Source: Thiotrichales bacterium
GTDB lineage: Bacteria > Pseudomonadota > Gammaproteobacteria > Francisellales > CACEW01
DNA length: 64,000 nt
Assembly (NCBI GenBank): GCA_947478525.1
Contig: CANJVU010000008.1
Location: 1-64,000 of the forward strand
Direction: 5' to 3'
Below are positions 16,195 through 29,191 of this stretch, piece after piece. The translations under genes and the position numbers were made by a program. The notes beneath the pieces were generated by a model that saw nothing but the letters and a program-made list of their open reading frames with translations, made no database searches and had not been told where the DNA came from. Every line of letters starts with the position of its first letter. The first letter of the stretch is position 1.

Positions 16195-18963
16195 ATGAAA
16201 AAGCGTATGTTATCTGCTGCCGTTACGGTAGCGTTATTGTCTGTTGTGTCTTCGGCACAAGCGTATTACACCAACGGAGGTACCCTTTACAGTACCGATG
16301 GAAAAACCGTTGCCATTGATGGCGTAAACTGGGCCGGGTTTCAAAATCCGGGTGAAGGTCTGGCAGGATTATGGGGTCAAATTGACTTAAACACCATGAC
16401 CAATTTGATAACGCAACCCTGGTCAGTATCAGGATCTGGTGTAACCACAGCTACTGGCGTCACCTTAGGCACCATTCGTTTACCGATCAGCCCACAAACC
16501 TTGCGTCGCAACTGGAATGATCCTACTGCGTTTTCAACACCAGATGCCAACCATATTGCGGATAAAATCAGTACCGTATTCGGCAATGCTGGCATCAGCG
16601 AAAGCCAATTTAACAGCACCTATGGCAGTTATGACAGCAGCGATGTACGCATCGGCAATGACCGCCCTGATCTTAACCCACAATTCAAAGCAATCGATGG
16701 CGGACACATGACCCAGCTGCATGAACTGATTGCATTTATCCAACAAATGAAACAAAACAACGTACGCGTGTTGATCGACTTTCATCAAAACGTCAATGGC
16801 CGTGACCAAAATACCACCGAAGGCGTTTATACGCTGAGCCAATATTACAATGACGTCGCGTTTATTGCCAAATATGTAAAACTGTTAGGGCTAACCAATG
16901 TCATCGGTATTGATGTATTCAATGAACCCAACAACATGAACTGGTTTGGCACCTCCCCGGCTGCCCCACAAGGCGCTGGTATGGCACAAAACTGGTCACA
17001 AATGATTGCTACTGCGGCACAAGCGGTTTATAACAATAACCCTGATTTGTTGCTGTTTGTGGAAGGACCTAATTCCAACGACCCGGCTACCGTTAAGCCA
17101 ATTTGTATTGCCAATTATCCGCAAGACTCGGTGGGTATTGCTTACAGCCAAACCAGCGATCCAACCTGCCCCGGTCAATCAAGCCTGGCATTTAAATCCA
17201 ACTGGGGTGAAAACTTCCAACCTTTGCTCAATGCTGCCGCTGCCAAACAAGGCAAAGCACAAGCGGATTTGACACCGCTTATTGCTGCCTTGACGCAAGC
17301 TGGTTTAACATCTGCGCAATTAACCTGGTTACTTGGCACCAGCAACAGTGGCGCCAATGCACATATCGTATTCTCACCACACACTTATGGTGCGCATGTC
17401 GGTACCTGGCAACCGCAATCAGAAGCGGCATTAGAACTCAGCGCGAACTGGAATTATGGCTTCTTGGCCAAGGCCGGTTATGCTGTCGCCATTGGCGAAA
17501 GTGGTTATGATAGCGGATCTGATACTGACAAAACTTTCTTTACCCAAGAATTAACACCTTATTTAATCAAAAATAACTTGAACCACAATCTGTTCTTCTG
17601 GGAATTCCCCAGCGACAGCGGCGATACCGGTGGATTAATGGGTAATGGCGATTCTTTACCGATGGAAACCACCAAAGAACAAGCCTTGAAAACTTTGTTT
17701 GGCGGTACGCCTGCGCCAATGGGTTCGATTGCAGCCAGTTTTGCCAATATTCCGGCAACCTTGCAACAGAAACCGATAACCGACGCCGTTGCAGTTGATG
17801 GTGGCGCCACCACCAATTGCAATATCAGTGCTACTGGTTGCAGCATTCTCAACATCACTGTGGGCAGCCATGCGGTTACCGCTGCGGTGATTAAAGACAT
17901 GGTATCCCCCAGCGAAGAAGATGATTATACCTTCGGGGCAGTGAATGCAACAGTTAGCGCAAATCAGGCAGCTCCTGCGGTATTTGATTTTAACAGCGCC
18001 AGCAAAACAGTGATGTATACCCACAACACTTCGGTTAATTATACCTTGAAAAACGTACCCGCTCAGGCACAAGCACTGACTGCTACATTTGCCAGCACAC
18101 AAGGCGACTCATCGACTTGCACCATCAACGCTGGCCAAACCAGTGCGGTGTGCAGCATCACCAACCATGAAGCAAGCACAGCTGGCACAGAAACCTTTAG
18201 CATCACCGCGCCAACCATCAGTGGTTATACTCTAGATGCCAGCAATACCACGGCATCGATGAGCTTTGCCAGCAATGGCACAGCAACCCCGGCCAGCGCA
18301 CAAGCAAGCTATACCGCGATTGCACCTCCGGTTACTTATTCTGTACCCGTAACCGTCGCTGTCAATAATACTTACTTGTCAGGGCAAACTGCTACGCTCG
18401 TATTTTCCAATGGCAGCAATACCTTTACAGATGTAGTGAACACGGACAATCAAGCGCATGCGTTCTCGTTACCCGCAGGTACTTATAGCGTAAAAGCCAA
18501 TGACTTCAACGCTGGCAGCGACCACTATGCCGCCACTCTGGTGGTACCACAAAACCTTACCTTACCGGCATCAGGGGCAGCAGTGTCCGTAAACTATGGT
18601 AAAGTACAACCAGCCAGTGGTAATTGCGTGGTGAAAGTACAGTTGAACAACTCATGGCCGGTATATCCCAATAGCTTTGGTAACACCCTAAATCTGTACG
18701 TGCAAGACACCGGAACCGTGGCCATTAATGCACCCTGGACCCTCGTTGTGAAAGGCTCTGGCTATACCTCAGCACAATCATGGAACTGGAGTGGCGCTGT
18801 TACCAACAGCGGTGTGATCTCAGGTCAAGCGACGCAGACATGGGAAAATCTATTGCCCAATAAACAGAATACCATTAACGTCGGTGCCAATGTGTTTGGC
18901 ACCAATACGAACTTCGCCCCCACCAGCATCACGCTGAATGGTCAGGCCTGTACTATTCAATAG
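16195..18963 (+). CDS. Secreted GH5 cellulase/endoglucanase with CBM2-like C-terminal module
   Basis: A 922-residue exported glycoside hydrolase. The signal peptide ends at about A23 (VSSAQA). The GH5 domain (about 25-500) starts with DGVNWAGFQ and has RVLIDFH. The acid/base is E244 in DVFNEPNN and the nucleophile is E435 in AIGESGY. Thr/Ser/Ala-rich beta-type linker domains (about 510-800) follow. The last part (C811 to C919, ending LNGQACTIQ) resembles a cellulose-binding CBM2 module with its terminal disulfide and NG-x-x-C end. It should hydrolyse beta-1,4-glucan outside the cell. Type II secretion is likely; pilD at 45149 could process that system's pseudopilins. ATG 16195 follows a GGAGA site. 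A terminator follows. Confidence 0.92.
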   Translation: MKKRMLSAAVTVALLSVVSSAQAYYTNGGTLYSTDGKTVAIDGVNWAGFQNPGEGLAGLWGQIDLNTMTNLITQPWSVSGSGVTTATGVTLGTIRLPISPQTLRRNWNDPTAFSTPDANHIADKISTVFGNAGISESQFNSTYGSYDSSDVRIGNDRPDLNPQFKAIDGGHMTQLHELIAFIQQMKQNNVRVLIDFHQNVNGRDQNTTEGVYTLSQYYNDVAFIAKYVKLLGLTNVIGIDVFNEPNNMNWFGTSPAAPQGAGMAQNWSQMIATAAQAVYNNNPDLLLFVEGPNSNDPATVKPICIANYPQDSVGIAYSQTSDPTCPGQSSLAFKSNWGENFQPLLNAAAAKQGKAQADLTPLIAALTQAGLTSAQLTWLLGTSNSGANAHIVFSPHTYGAHVGTWQPQSEAALELSANWNYGFLAKAGYAVAIGESGYDSGSDTDKTFFTQELTPYLIKNNLNHNLFFWEFPSDSGDTGGLMGNGDSLPMETTKEQALKTLFGGTPAPMGSIAASFANIPATLQQKPITDAVAVDGGATTNCNISATGCSILNITVGSHAVTAAVIKDMVSPSEEDDYTFGAVNATVSANQAAPAVFDFNSASKTVMYTHNTSVNYTLKNVPAQAQALTATFASTQGDSSTCTINAGQTSAVCSITNHEASTAGTETFSITAPTISGYTLDASNTTASMSFASNGTATPASAQASYTAIAPPVTYSVPVTVAVNNTYLSGQTATLVFSNGSNTFTDVVNTDNQAHAFSLPAGTYSVKANDFNAGSDHYAATLVVPQNLTLPASGAAVSVNYGKVQPASGNCVVKVQLNNSWPVYPNSFGNTLNLYVQDTGTVAINAPWTLVVKGSGYTSAQSWNWSGAVTNSGVISGQATQTWENLLPNKQNTINVGANVFGTNTNFAPTSITLNGQACTIQ

Positions 18964-18985
18964 TATTCGTTAAGCGGTAATAAGC

Positions 18986-19023
18986 AAACGCCGTGATTGA
19001 GCAATCGATCACGGCGTTTTTTT
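18986..19023 (+). terminator. Intrinsic terminator after the cellulase gene
   Basis: AAACGCCGTGAT pairs with ATCACGGCGTTT (12 bp) followed by a T-run. It is 22 bases past the cellulase stop and just before the convergent fumC stop, so it may serve both genes. Confidence 0.9.
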
Positions 19024-19034
19024 ATGGGGTGTTT

Positions 19035-20435
19035 TTACTTTGGTCCCAACATATCCTGTGGACGAACCCATTGATCAAACTGCTCTGCCGTCAATAATTT
19101 CAAGTCCAGTGCCGCCTGTTTCAGCGTCGTATTTTCATGATAAGCATGCTTGGCAATTTTAGCAGCGCTGTCGTAGCCAATATGTGAATTCAGTGCCGTC
19201 ACCAGCATCAACGTATTGTCTTGATAGTATTTCAACCGCGCTTCGTTCGGTTCAATACCGACAGCACAATATTGATTGAAGTAATGCATCGAATCTGCCA
19301 GCAAACGCGCACTTTGCAGGAAGTTGTAAATCAATACCGGTTTGAACACATTAAGTTCAAAATTCCCTTGTGAACCCGCAAAGTTAATTGCGGCATCATT
19401 ACCCATTACTTGCACGGCAACCATGGTCATCGCTTCGCATTGGGTTGGGTTCACTTTGCCGGGCATAATCGAAGAACCCGGTTCATTTTCAGGAATACTG
19501 ATTTCACCCAATCCACAGCGCGGACCAGAAGCCATCCAACGCACATCATTGGCGATTTTCATCAACGCACACGCCAGGGTTTTTAACGCACCATGGGCGA
19601 AAACTAAGGCGTCATGAGCCGCTAAGGCTTCGAATTTATTGGGGGCGCTAACAAAAGGCATTCCACTCAGCTCGGCAATTTTAGCAGCAGATTTAACGGC
19701 AAATTGCGGGTGGGTGTTTAAACCCGTTCCCACTGCCGTTCCACCCAACGCCAATTCGCACAAGCCTGGCAATACCATTTCTACTCGATTGATTGCCTGC
19801 TTCAACTGCTGTACGTAACCAGAAAATTCTTGGCCCAGGGTGATCGGCGTAGCATCCATCAAGTGGGTGCGACCCGATTTGATCAGATCTTTAAACGCGT
19901 TGGCTTTTTGCACGAGCGTATCATGCAAGACTTTAATCTCTGGCAATACCCGATCACTCAAGCTCATCGCCGCCGCAATATACATCGCAGTGGGGAAGGT
20001 ATCATTCGAACTTTGCGCTTTGTTCACATCATCGTTAGGATGGATCGGCGTTTTGCTGCCCAACTTGCCACCGGCCAATTCAATGGCGCGGTTAGAAATC
20101 ACTTCATTGACGTTCATGTTGGATTGCGTGCCAGAACCGGTCTGCCAGACGTATAGCGGAAAATGTTCATTCAATTTGTCTTGCAATACTTCATCAGCTG
20201 CCTGCACGATCAGGTCGCGCTTTTCTTTACTCAACAAGCCTAATTCGTGGTTGACGATGGCGGCGGCCTTTTTTAGAAAGCCAAAAGCATGAATCACCTC
20301 GTGCGGCATATGCTCTTCGCCAATCGCAAAATGCAGCAATGAGCGTGCCGTCTGCGCGCCGTAATATTTGTTATTAGGCACAGCGATTTCGCCCATGCTG
20401 TCGGTTTCGATACGAACGGATTGTTCAACTTTCAT
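19035..20435 (-). CDS. fumC: Fumarate hydratase class II
   Basis: A 466-residue protein of the fumarase/aspartase superfamily with the signature [15 protein letters not shown] and the substrate-binding segments [11 protein letters not shown] and [14 protein letters not shown]. It interconverts fumarate and malate in the TCA cycle and needs no Fe-S cluster. The length is normal (about 465). It lies 26 bases downstream of guaD on the same strand and may be transcribed with it. It has the conserved TxSGTxxNMN motif that separates fumarase from argininosuccinate lyase. Confidence 0.97.
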   Translation of the reverse strand: MKVEQSVRIETDSMGEIAVPNNKYYGAQTARSLLHFAIGEEHMPHEVIHAFGFLKKAAAIVNHELGLLSKEKRDLIVQAADEVLQDKLNEHFPLYVWQTGSGTQSNMNVNEVISNRAIELAGGKLGSKTPIHPNDDVNKAQSSNDTFPTAMYIAAAMSLSDRVLPEIKVLHDTLVQKANAFKDLIKSGRTHLMDATPITLGQEFSGYVQQLKQAINRVEMVLPGLCELALGGTAVGTGLNTHPQFAVKSAAKIAELSGMPFVSAPNKFEALAAHDALVFAHGALKTLACALMKIANDVRWMASGPRCGLGEISIPENEPGSSIMPGKVNPTQCEAMTMVAVQVMGNDAAINFAGSQGNFELNVFKPVLIYNFLQSARLLADSMHYFNQYCAVGIEPNEARLKYYQDNTLMLVTALNSHIGYDSAAKIAKHAYHENTTLKQAALDLKLLTAEQFDQWVRPQDMLGPK

Positions 20436-20461
20436 GGTATTTCCTTATGTTATTCATTTTT

Positions 20462-21793
20462 CTATTTTTGCTTTTTACCCATCACATAGGTGTGCGATAC
20501 TGCACGATCATCGCCCAACATCATGAGCACAAACAATTTATCCTGCAAGCCCTTGCTATGCTGTAGACGATTCTGCATTAAGGGCGTTGCCTGGGGATTC
20601 AATACAATAAAATCGGCTTCTTTACCAGGTTCAAAGCTACCGATATAGCGCTCCAGATTAAGCGCTTTGGCACCGCCCAGGGTCGCCAAATAAAACGATT
20701 GCAGCGGGTTTAAGCTCGGTGCTGATTCTGGATCGGCGGAGAACCCTTTTTTAAGTTGGGTGACTTTGTAGGCTTCGCTCATGGTTTGCAGCAATGAAAA
20801 ACTGGTGCCCGCGCCAATGTCAGACCCCAAGCCTACTTTAACCTGGTAATGCAGGGCTTTATTCAAATGAAATAAGCCACTGCCTAAAAAAAGATTAGAC
20901 GTGGGACAAAATGCAACTGCCCCGCCTTTTGCGGCAAGCACCTGACAGTCTTGATTGTCGATATGAATACAGTGCGCAAACACTGAACGATCGTGCACCA
21001 AGCCGTAATGGTCATACACATCCAAATAGCTTCTGTTCTGGGGAAACAATGAACGCACCCAAGCAATTTCTGATTTATTTTCTGCCAAATGTGTTTGGAA
21101 ATATACGCCGGGATTTTCCTGCAACACCTGATGCGCCACCTCAAGTTGTGCCGACGTTGAGGTGGGAGCAAAGCGTACGGTGACGGCATAGTGCAACCGC
21201 CCTTTATGATTCCATTTATGTATCAATGCAGTAGAATCTTGATAGGCACTTTCTGGGGTATCCAGCAAATACTCAGGCGCATTGCGATCCATCATGACTT
21301 TACCAGAAATCATTCGCATATTTTTCTGCTCTGCCGCAGTGAATAATGCATCCACCGATACCGGAGAAACCGTCGCAAATACCATTGCGGTCGTGGTGCC
21401 ATGGTGAATCAGTTGCTCAACAAAAAACTGCGCTACCCGGTTAGCATGGCTCGGATCACTGAATTGCTGCTCAGTGGGAAAGGTATAATTATTGAGCCAA
21501 TCCAACAGCTGATTACCGTAGGATGCAATCATTTCGGTTTGGGGATAATGAACGTGAGTATCAATGAACCCTGGCATAATTAATTGTCCAGAGTAATCGA
21601 TGATTTCGGCTTGGCCATATTGATTGCTAAGGGCATCGTAAAGACCAACCGCGATGATTTTGCCCTTTTCAACATATAACACACCGTTAGGAATATACTG
21701 ATAGGTGTGGTCACCTTTCGCCGGATCATCGGTAAAAAAGAAGATATCCCCCTTATAACCGAAAAGTGTTGTTAACGCTTGGAGGGTGCTCAC
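20462..21793 (-). CDS. guaD: Guanine deaminase
   Basis: A 443-residue amidohydrolase. Metal ligands are visible as THVHYPQTEM, QTHLAEN, HCIHID and GLGSDIGAGTSFS. FCPTSNLFLGSGLF is the guanine-deaminase-specific loop. It converts guanine to xanthine and ammonia. The start is GTG at 21793 (SerThrLeuGln follows), preceded by an AAGG-type site; this agrees with the position of the E. coli GuaD start. It follows thiL by 52 bases. No other purine-degradation gene is in view. Confidence 0.95.
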   Translation of the reverse strand: MSTLQALTTLFGYKGDIFFFTDDPAKGDHTYQYIPNGVLYVEKGKIIAVGLYDALSNQYGQAEIIDYSGQLIMPGFIDTHVHYPQTEMIASYGNQLLDWLNNYTFPTEQQFSDPSHANRVAQFFVEQLIHHGTTTAMVFATVSPVSVDALFTAAEQKNMRMISGKVMMDRNAPEYLLDTPESAYQDSTALIHKWNHKGRLHYAVTVRFAPTSTSAQLEVAHQVLQENPGVYFQTHLAENKSEIAWVRSLFPQNRSYLDVYDHYGLVHDRSVFAHCIHIDNQDCQVLAAKGGAVAFCPTSNLFLGSGLFHLNKALHYQVKVGLGSDIGAGTSFSLLQTMSEAYKVTQLKKGFSADPESAPSLNPLQSFYLATLGGAKALNLERYIGSFEPGKEADFIVLNPQATPLMQNRLQHSKGLQDKLFVLMMLGDDRAVSHTYVMGKKQK

Positions 21794-21845
21794 ATTTACT
21801 GCCTTATACTTTCAAGTCGACCAGGCAAATTATAGCATGGTCATT

Positions 21846-22805
21846 TTAAAAATGCTCAAACCCTTTCCAGAGGGGTGCAAAGACGCTGCCATCGGATTGC
21901 AAAAATTTTAATGCTTTGGTTTGTGTCATTTTGCCAATTCGAGTAATCGGGGTTTTATGATGATGAGCAATGGTTTGAATGGCTTCTCGTTGATAACTGG
22001 GCGCAGTAAAGCAAAGTTCGTAGTCATCGCCTGCGGTTAATGCTAAACACCAAGCTTCTTTTTTAGAAAGCGTGTTTAATACCTCTGACAAAGGTATCTT
22101 TGTCAATTCAATTTCTGCACCCACGCTACTCTGCTGCAAAATATGCGCAAAATCCCCCATCAAGCCATCAGATAAATCAATCGCTGCATGAGCGATGTCC
22201 AATAAGACTTGGCCCAATTCAATACGCGGGGTTGGTCTATTTAAGCGACTTTCTATCATCATTTGATATTCAATAGATAATTTTGGCAGTTTATTTTGAA
22301 TCGTTGCCAACGCTAACCCCGCATCGCCTAACGTTCCTGTCACATAAACATCATCTCCGATTTTTGCCGCTTTGCGCGTTAGGGCCTTACCTTCGGGTAA
22401 CAGCGCTTGAATCTGGGTGGTGATGGATAACGGGCCACGGGTTAAATCGCCACCGACCAGCTGGATATTGTGTTGATTGAGCAAGGCAAATACGCCTTCA
22501 GCAAAACGATCAAGCCATACCGTATCAACCTTTGGCAAGGTCAACGCCAACGTCAGCCAAGCTGGCGTAGCGCCCATTGCTGCGGCGTCACTTAAACTCA
22601 CTGCCACCGATTTGTAACCAATATCATAAGGGTCCGTGCCTGCAAGGAAATGCGTGCCTTCAACGGAAGTGTCAACCGACATTGCCATGACAAAACCAGG
22701 CGGGATTTTGACAATGGCGCAATCATCGCCACTATCGAGAACCACGTCAGGACGCCACACCGTAGCGTACTGCAGGAAGCGTTTAATTAATTTAAATTCG
22801 TGCAT
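21846..22805 (-). CDS. thiL: Thiamine-monophosphate kinase
   Basis: A 319-residue ATP-dependent kinase that makes thiamine diphosphate. Typical motifs are DDCAIV near the N-terminus, SVDTSVEGTHF, SLSDAAAMGATPAW, DLSDGLMGDF and GDDYELCF. It starts 2 bases after the gyrB stop, so it depends on upstream transcription. ThiL in many gammaproteobacteria sits with ribE/nusB; the position behind gyrB is a local arrangement. No other thiamine genes are in the window. Confidence 0.95.
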   Translation of the reverse strand: MHEFKLIKRFLQYATVWRPDVVLDSGDDCAIVKIPPGFVMAMSVDTSVEGTHFLAGTDPYDIGYKSVAVSLSDAAAMGATPAWLTLALTLPKVDTVWLDRFAEGVFALLNQHNIQLVGGDLTRGPLSITTQIQALLPEGKALTRKAAKIGDDVYVTGTLGDAGLALATIQNKLPKLSIEYQMMIESRLNRPTPRIELGQVLLDIAHAAIDLSDGLMGDFAHILQQSSVGAEIELTKIPLSEVLNTLSKKEAWCLALTAGDDYELCFTAPSYQREAIQTIAHHHKTPITRIGKMTQTKALKFLQSDGSVFAPLWKGFEHF

Positions 22806-22807
22806 AA

Positions 22808-25297
<2,490 letters not shown>

Positions 25298-26389
25298 TTA
25301 GCAATGCGGCATTGTACCATGATTCAACAGAAATGGCAGTGGAATTTGCTGATGTTCCGCCTGCCTCGCAATCGCTGGCAATAATGCCGGATCAATCACG
25401 CTGATAAACAGTTGCGCCTGCAGCGGCAACAGCTGTTCAAAGATTTTCGTCGCGTTATGCGTATCAAATTCGGAGACGATGTCATCGAGCAAAAAAATCG
25501 GCAGATGATCGGTATGTTGTTGCAACAATAATCCTTGCGCAATCTTGAGCGAACAGATCAATAATTTCTGCTGACCACGCGACAGCACTTCTGACGCCGG
25601 CAAGCCATTGACCTTGACACGCAAATCAGCGCGTTGTGGGCCATATTGGGTATGACCAATTTTACGGTCTTGTTCAAAATGTTGCGTCAACAGCTCTGCC
25701 AATGATTGATCTTTTGCCCAGCCACGATAATAACTGAGTTCAACGTGATGATCTTGCAAGAAGGAGCCCACCACCTGCATCAAGGCGTGTAATAATAAAT
25801 CGACATACCGCGTACGATATTGATCCAGCTGTTCTGACGCCTTAACAATCGAAGGGTCCCACAATTGCACCATTTTCTGACTGGCTTTTTGTTTGAGCGC
25901 CGCATTACGCTGCTTCAACCCTTTACGCAAATCCTGCCAGGCTTTTAGAAAGTGTGGGTCATGGTAAAACAAGCCCCAGTCAAGCAATTGCCGACGGGCT
26001 TTAGCATTGGAAATCAATAATGAAAATTGCTCAGGATTAAATAGAATCACTGGTAGGCGTTTGGTCACTTCCAAATGGCTGGTTAAATTAGTACCGTCAA
26101 GGCGAATACGCGCCTCGCCTTGCGTGGTACGCTTGACACCGAGCAGCATTTTCCCTTGTGCCGATTCAAACTGACCAAACAAACCAAATTCGGTTTTGTC
26201 ATGGCAAATCAGACGATTCAGTTGGCTAGAACGAAAGGAGCGCCCATGCGCCAGAAAATAAATCACTTCCAGTACGCTGGTCTTACCACTGCCATTGCCA
26301 CCCACAATAAAATTCAACCGCGGGTGAAAATAGGTATCCACGGCGGATAAATTGCGAAAATATTGTGTTTTAAGCTGGATTAGCCGCAA
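25298..26389 (-). CDS. recF: DNA replication and repair protein RecF
   Basis: A 363-residue SMC-like ATPase that loads RecA at gaps with RecO and RecR. Walker A is GGNGSGKTSVLE, the signature is VLSRGQQKLLICSLK and Walker B is IFLLDDIVSEFD. The start is TTG at 26389, four bases after the dnaN stop; it gives an N-terminus that aligns with E. coli RecF, and no ATG exists nearby. The rare start and the tight spacing suggest low, coupled translation with dnaN. Confidence 0.96.
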   Translation of the reverse strand: MRLIQLKTQYFRNLSAVDTYFHPRLNFIVGGNGSGKTSVLEVIYFLAHGRSFRSSQLNRLICHDKTEFGLFGQFESAQGKMLLGVKRTTQGEARIRLDGTNLTSHLEVTKRLPVILFNPEQFSLLISNAKARRQLLDWGLFYHDPHFLKAWQDLRKGLKQRNAALKQKASQKMVQLWDPSIVKASEQLDQYRTRYVDLLLHALMQVVGSFLQDHHVELSYYRGWAKDQSLAELLTQHFEQDRKIGHTQYGPQRADLRVKVNGLPASEVLSRGQQKLLICSLKIAQGLLLQQHTDHLPIFLLDDIVSEFDTHNATKIFEQLLPLQAQLFISVIDPALLPAIARQAEHQQIPLPFLLNHGTMPHC

Positions 26390-26393
26390 AGGA

Positions 26394-27497
26394 TTACAAC
26401 CGAATTGGCATCACCACATACAGGTTCTTGTCATTGCCTTTCTGATGCATCAGGGCGCTGCTGTTGGCGCTGGCGAGAGAAACCTCAACTATCCCTGCAG
26501 GCAATACCGACAAGATTTCCAGCATGTAACCGACGTTAAAGCCCACTTCTAAAGGTTTGCCTTCATACTGTACTTCTAACTCATTCTCGGCCTGTTCCTG
26601 CTCTGGGTTGTTGGCGCTTAAGCCCAAAACACCTTCGTTAAAGCGCAGGCGTACGGCACGGTATTTTTCATTGGATAAAATAGCCACCAGAGTGAGCGCT
26701 TGTTTTAGCTGATCACGGTCAACCGTCAACACATTCTGCCCTTTTGCTGGAATCACGCGGGTGTAATCAGGGTAACGGCCATCAATTAATTTCGAGGTGA
26801 TGGTTAATTGTGGCAGGCTCACACGCAGGTGGTGGTCACCCAGTTGAATCAACACTTTATCATCACTGTCTTCACAGACACGCGTTAATTCTAACACCGT
26901 TTTGCGGGGCATGATCACCTGACGTTCGGACAAGCTGGCGTCGCTTAAGGCCACTTCTGAAGTCGCCAGACGGTGCCCGTCGGTGGCTACCACACGCAGG
27001 CTGCCATTTTTAATTTCTAACAAAATACCATTTAAGAAATAACGCACATCTTGCTGCGCCATTGAGAAGGCGGTATTACGCAGCAAGCTGAGCAGGCCTT
27101 TTTGCGATACGTGGAAGCTGGCGCCATTAAAATCGCTTTCAATGCTGGGGAAGTCTTTTGCTGGGAGACTGGATAAGGTAAATTTATTACGGCTAGATTT
27201 AACGGTCACTTTGCCCGCAGCATCACTACTGATGTCAATCATTGCTTTTTCGGGCAGTCCACGGCAGATATCAAAAAATTTACGCGCAGGAACCGTAATC
27301 ACACCTTCCGCATCGACTTTCACTGGAATCGTCGCCACCAATTCAATTTCCAAATCGGTCGCGGTTAGCTTCAAGCTGTCGCTGGTCACCGTCAACAAAA
27401 TATTGGACAGCACTGCCATGGTATGACGTTTTTCCACCACACCAATAATCGATTGCAGGGGTTTTAATAACGTTTCGCGGGGTACGGTTAGTTTCAT
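26394..27497 (-). CDS. dnaN: DNA polymerase III beta sliding clamp
   Basis: A 367-residue ring clamp with three similar domains. It begins MKLTVPRETLLKPLQ and ends in YVVMPIRL, the canonical clamp terminus. Motifs such as RDQLKQALTLVAILSNEKYR and DGHRLA are typical. It tethers Pol III to DNA. It is 10 bases after dnaA and has an AGAGGA site before ATG 27497. Confidence 0.98.
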   Translation of the reverse strand: MKLTVPRETLLKPLQSIIGVVEKRHTMAVLSNILLTVTSDSLKLTATDLEIELVATIPVKVDAEGVITVPARKFFDICRGLPEKAMIDISSDAAGKVTVKSSRNKFTLSSLPAKDFPSIESDFNGASFHVSQKGLLSLLRNTAFSMAQQDVRYFLNGILLEIKNGSLRVVATDGHRLATSEVALSDASLSERQVIMPRKTVLELTRVCEDSDDKVLIQLGDHHLRVSLPQLTITSKLIDGRYPDYTRVIPAKGQNVLTVDRDQLKQALTLVAILSNEKYRAVRLRFNEGVLGLSANNPEQEQAENELEVQYEGKPLEVGFNVGYMLEILSVLPAGIVEVSLASANSSALMHQKGNDKNLYVVMPIRL

Positions 27498-27507
27498 GGT
27501 TTTCCTC

Positions 27508-28851
27508 TTACGTGGTTAACGTTCTTAACAAATTAGCATAGTCCTGTTCAATATCGCGGTTACTCACCCGCATATCTTTAATGGTACGACAAGCGTGCAA
27601 CACCGTGGTGTGGTCACGCCCTCCAAACGCACTGCCAATCTCAGGCAAACTGTGGTTGGTTAATTCTTTTGCCAACGCCATTGCTACCTGACGCGGCCTG
27701 GCTACGGATCGACTACGTCGTTTCGATAATAAATCAGCTACCTTAATTTTAAAATACTCAGCAACCGTTTTTTGAATATTATCAAGCGTCACCAGTTTAT
27801 CCTGTAGCGTGATCAAATCATGCAACGTCTCTTTGACAAAATCAATGGTAATTTGCTTACCAGTGAATTTTGAGTTTGCTACTACACGTTTTAATGCGCC
27901 CTCTAACTCTCGTACATTAGAACGAATGCGCTTGGCAATAAAAAATGCGACTTCATGTTGTAGTGGCACGCCCGTTTCCTGCGCTTTATTAATCAAAATG
28001 GCAACACGAGTTTCTAATTCCGGGGGCTCAATGGCCACCGTCAAACCCCAACCAAAACGGGATTTTAAGCGCTCTTCTAAGCCATTAATTTCTTTTGGAT
28101 AGCGGTCACACGTAATAACAATTTGCTGACTACCTTCAAGTAACGCATTGAAAGTATGGAAAAATTCTTCTTGAGAACGGTCTTTACCTGCAAAAAATTG
28201 AATATCATCAATTAATAACGCATCGACATTACGGTAGTAATTTTTAAATTCATTAATGGCATTATTTTGGATCGCTTTAACCATATCAGCCACAAAACGC
28301 TCCGAATGCAAATACACCACTTTGGCATTTTTACGATGTTGGCAAATGGCATTACCAATCGCGTGCATCAAGTGGGTTTTACCCAGTCCAACGCCACCAT
28401 ATAAAAACAACGGATTGTATGCTCCACCTGGATTTTCCGCAACCTGAGCCGCAGCCGCTTTCGCCAATTGGTTAGATTTACCTTCTACATAATTATCAAA
28501 AGTAAATTTTGGGTTCAACCCACTGACATGTAAAAATTGCTTAAGGGGTTCTTTGATGGTTTCAGTCGGCTTTAATTTTTCAACAGCCGTTGGTGCCAAA
28601 GTTATTACCGGCCGATTACCAATTTGAAATACTACCAACACTTGTGGATTTAGTCGTTTCGCCGCTTCTTGGATACTGAGTAAATAGCGTTGTTTGATCC
28701 AATCAGAAATAAAACGGTTTGGCGCAAATAATGTTAATAAATCATCGCTGCATTCGGCTTGTAACGGCCGGATCCAGGTGTTAAATTCTTGAGTGGACAG
28801 TTCGTTCTGCAATTGTTGCATACACTGCTGCCACATGGTGTTGGGTTCCAT
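27508..28851 (-). CDS. dnaA: Chromosomal replication initiator DnaA
   Basis: A 447-residue initiator. Domain I (residues 1-90) starts [14 protein letters not shown]. The AAA+ domain has [22 protein letters not shown] (Walker A) and [12 protein letters not shown] (Walker B). Domain IV ends with the DNA-binding signature [15 protein letters not shown]. It binds DnaA boxes and opens oriC. It is divergent from rpmH, and the spacer holds several DnaA boxes that may also autoregulate the gene. Confidence 0.98.
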   Translation of the reverse strand: MEPNTMWQQCMQQLQNELSTQEFNTWIRPLQAECSDDLLTLFAPNRFISDWIKQRYLLSIQEAAKRLNPQVLVVFQIGNRPVITLAPTAVEKLKPTETIKEPLKQFLHVSGLNPKFTFDNYVEGKSNQLAKAAAAQVAENPGGAYNPLFLYGGVGLGKTHLMHAIGNAICQHRKNAKVVYLHSERFVADMVKAIQNNAINEFKNYYRNVDALLIDDIQFFAGKDRSQEEFFHTFNALLEGSQQIVITCDRYPKEINGLEERLKSRFGWGLTVAIEPPELETRVAILINKAQETGVPLQHEVAFFIAKRIRSNVRELEGALKRVVANSKFTGKQITIDFVKETLHDLITLQDKLVTLDNIQKTVAEYFKIKVADLLSKRRSRSVARPRQVAMALAKELTNHSLPEIGSAFGGRDHTTVLHACRTIKDMRVSNRDIEQDYANLLRTLTT

Positions 28852-28879
28852 AATTTTCGTTTAATCCACTACGCTTCAC

Positions 28880-29160
28880 AAACTTCTGTATAACGCTGTG
28901 GATAAGCAGGGTATGAAAATGGGGATAAATAGTTTTCCACATTTTGACTGAAGTTATCCACAGGAGGTACATACCATACCACACTCTTATCATTAGGCTC
29001 AACCTAAGAGTGCACTTTCGTTACAGAATTCTATCCACAGAAAAGTGCTGCTTTAATAACAGTAACTAACATTTCATATAAATAACTTAATTAATAAGGA
29101 AGTCACCTGCTAAAATAAATTGACTATTGACGTGAGCAAATCTTTTACTTTATAATCGCT
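28880..29160. other. oriC: Probable chromosomal replication origin (oriC) with DnaA boxes
   Basis: The 340-bp dnaA-rpmH gap has no gene but two perfect DnaA boxes: TGTGGATAA at 28897-28905 and TTATCCACA at 28954-28962. Three boxes with one mismatch lie at 28920-28928, 28933-28941 and 29031-29039. An inverted repeat CACTCTTA/TAAGAGTG (28982-28989, 29005-29012) lies between the boxes. An AT-rich stretch follows at about 29053-29120, a candidate unwinding element. Position and box density fit an origin; the same boxes may regulate dnaA. Replication start itself was not tested (for example by GC skew). Confidence 0.75.
29127..29156 (+). promoter_or_regulatory. Sigma-70-type promoter of the rpmH operon
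   Basis: TTGACG at 29127-29132 and a consensus TATAAT at 29151-29156 are separated by 18 bases, 35 bases before the rpmH start. This is a near-consensus strong promoter, as expected for a ribosomal protein gene. Confidence 0.85.
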
Positions 29161-29191
29161 GACCTTAAGTTAAGAAAGTGAAGGTTTAACC

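Noticed and set aside
17656..18102. 148-codon minus-strand open frame
   Set aside because: It is fully inside the cellulase gene on the opposite strand and has no start signal or recognisable domain.
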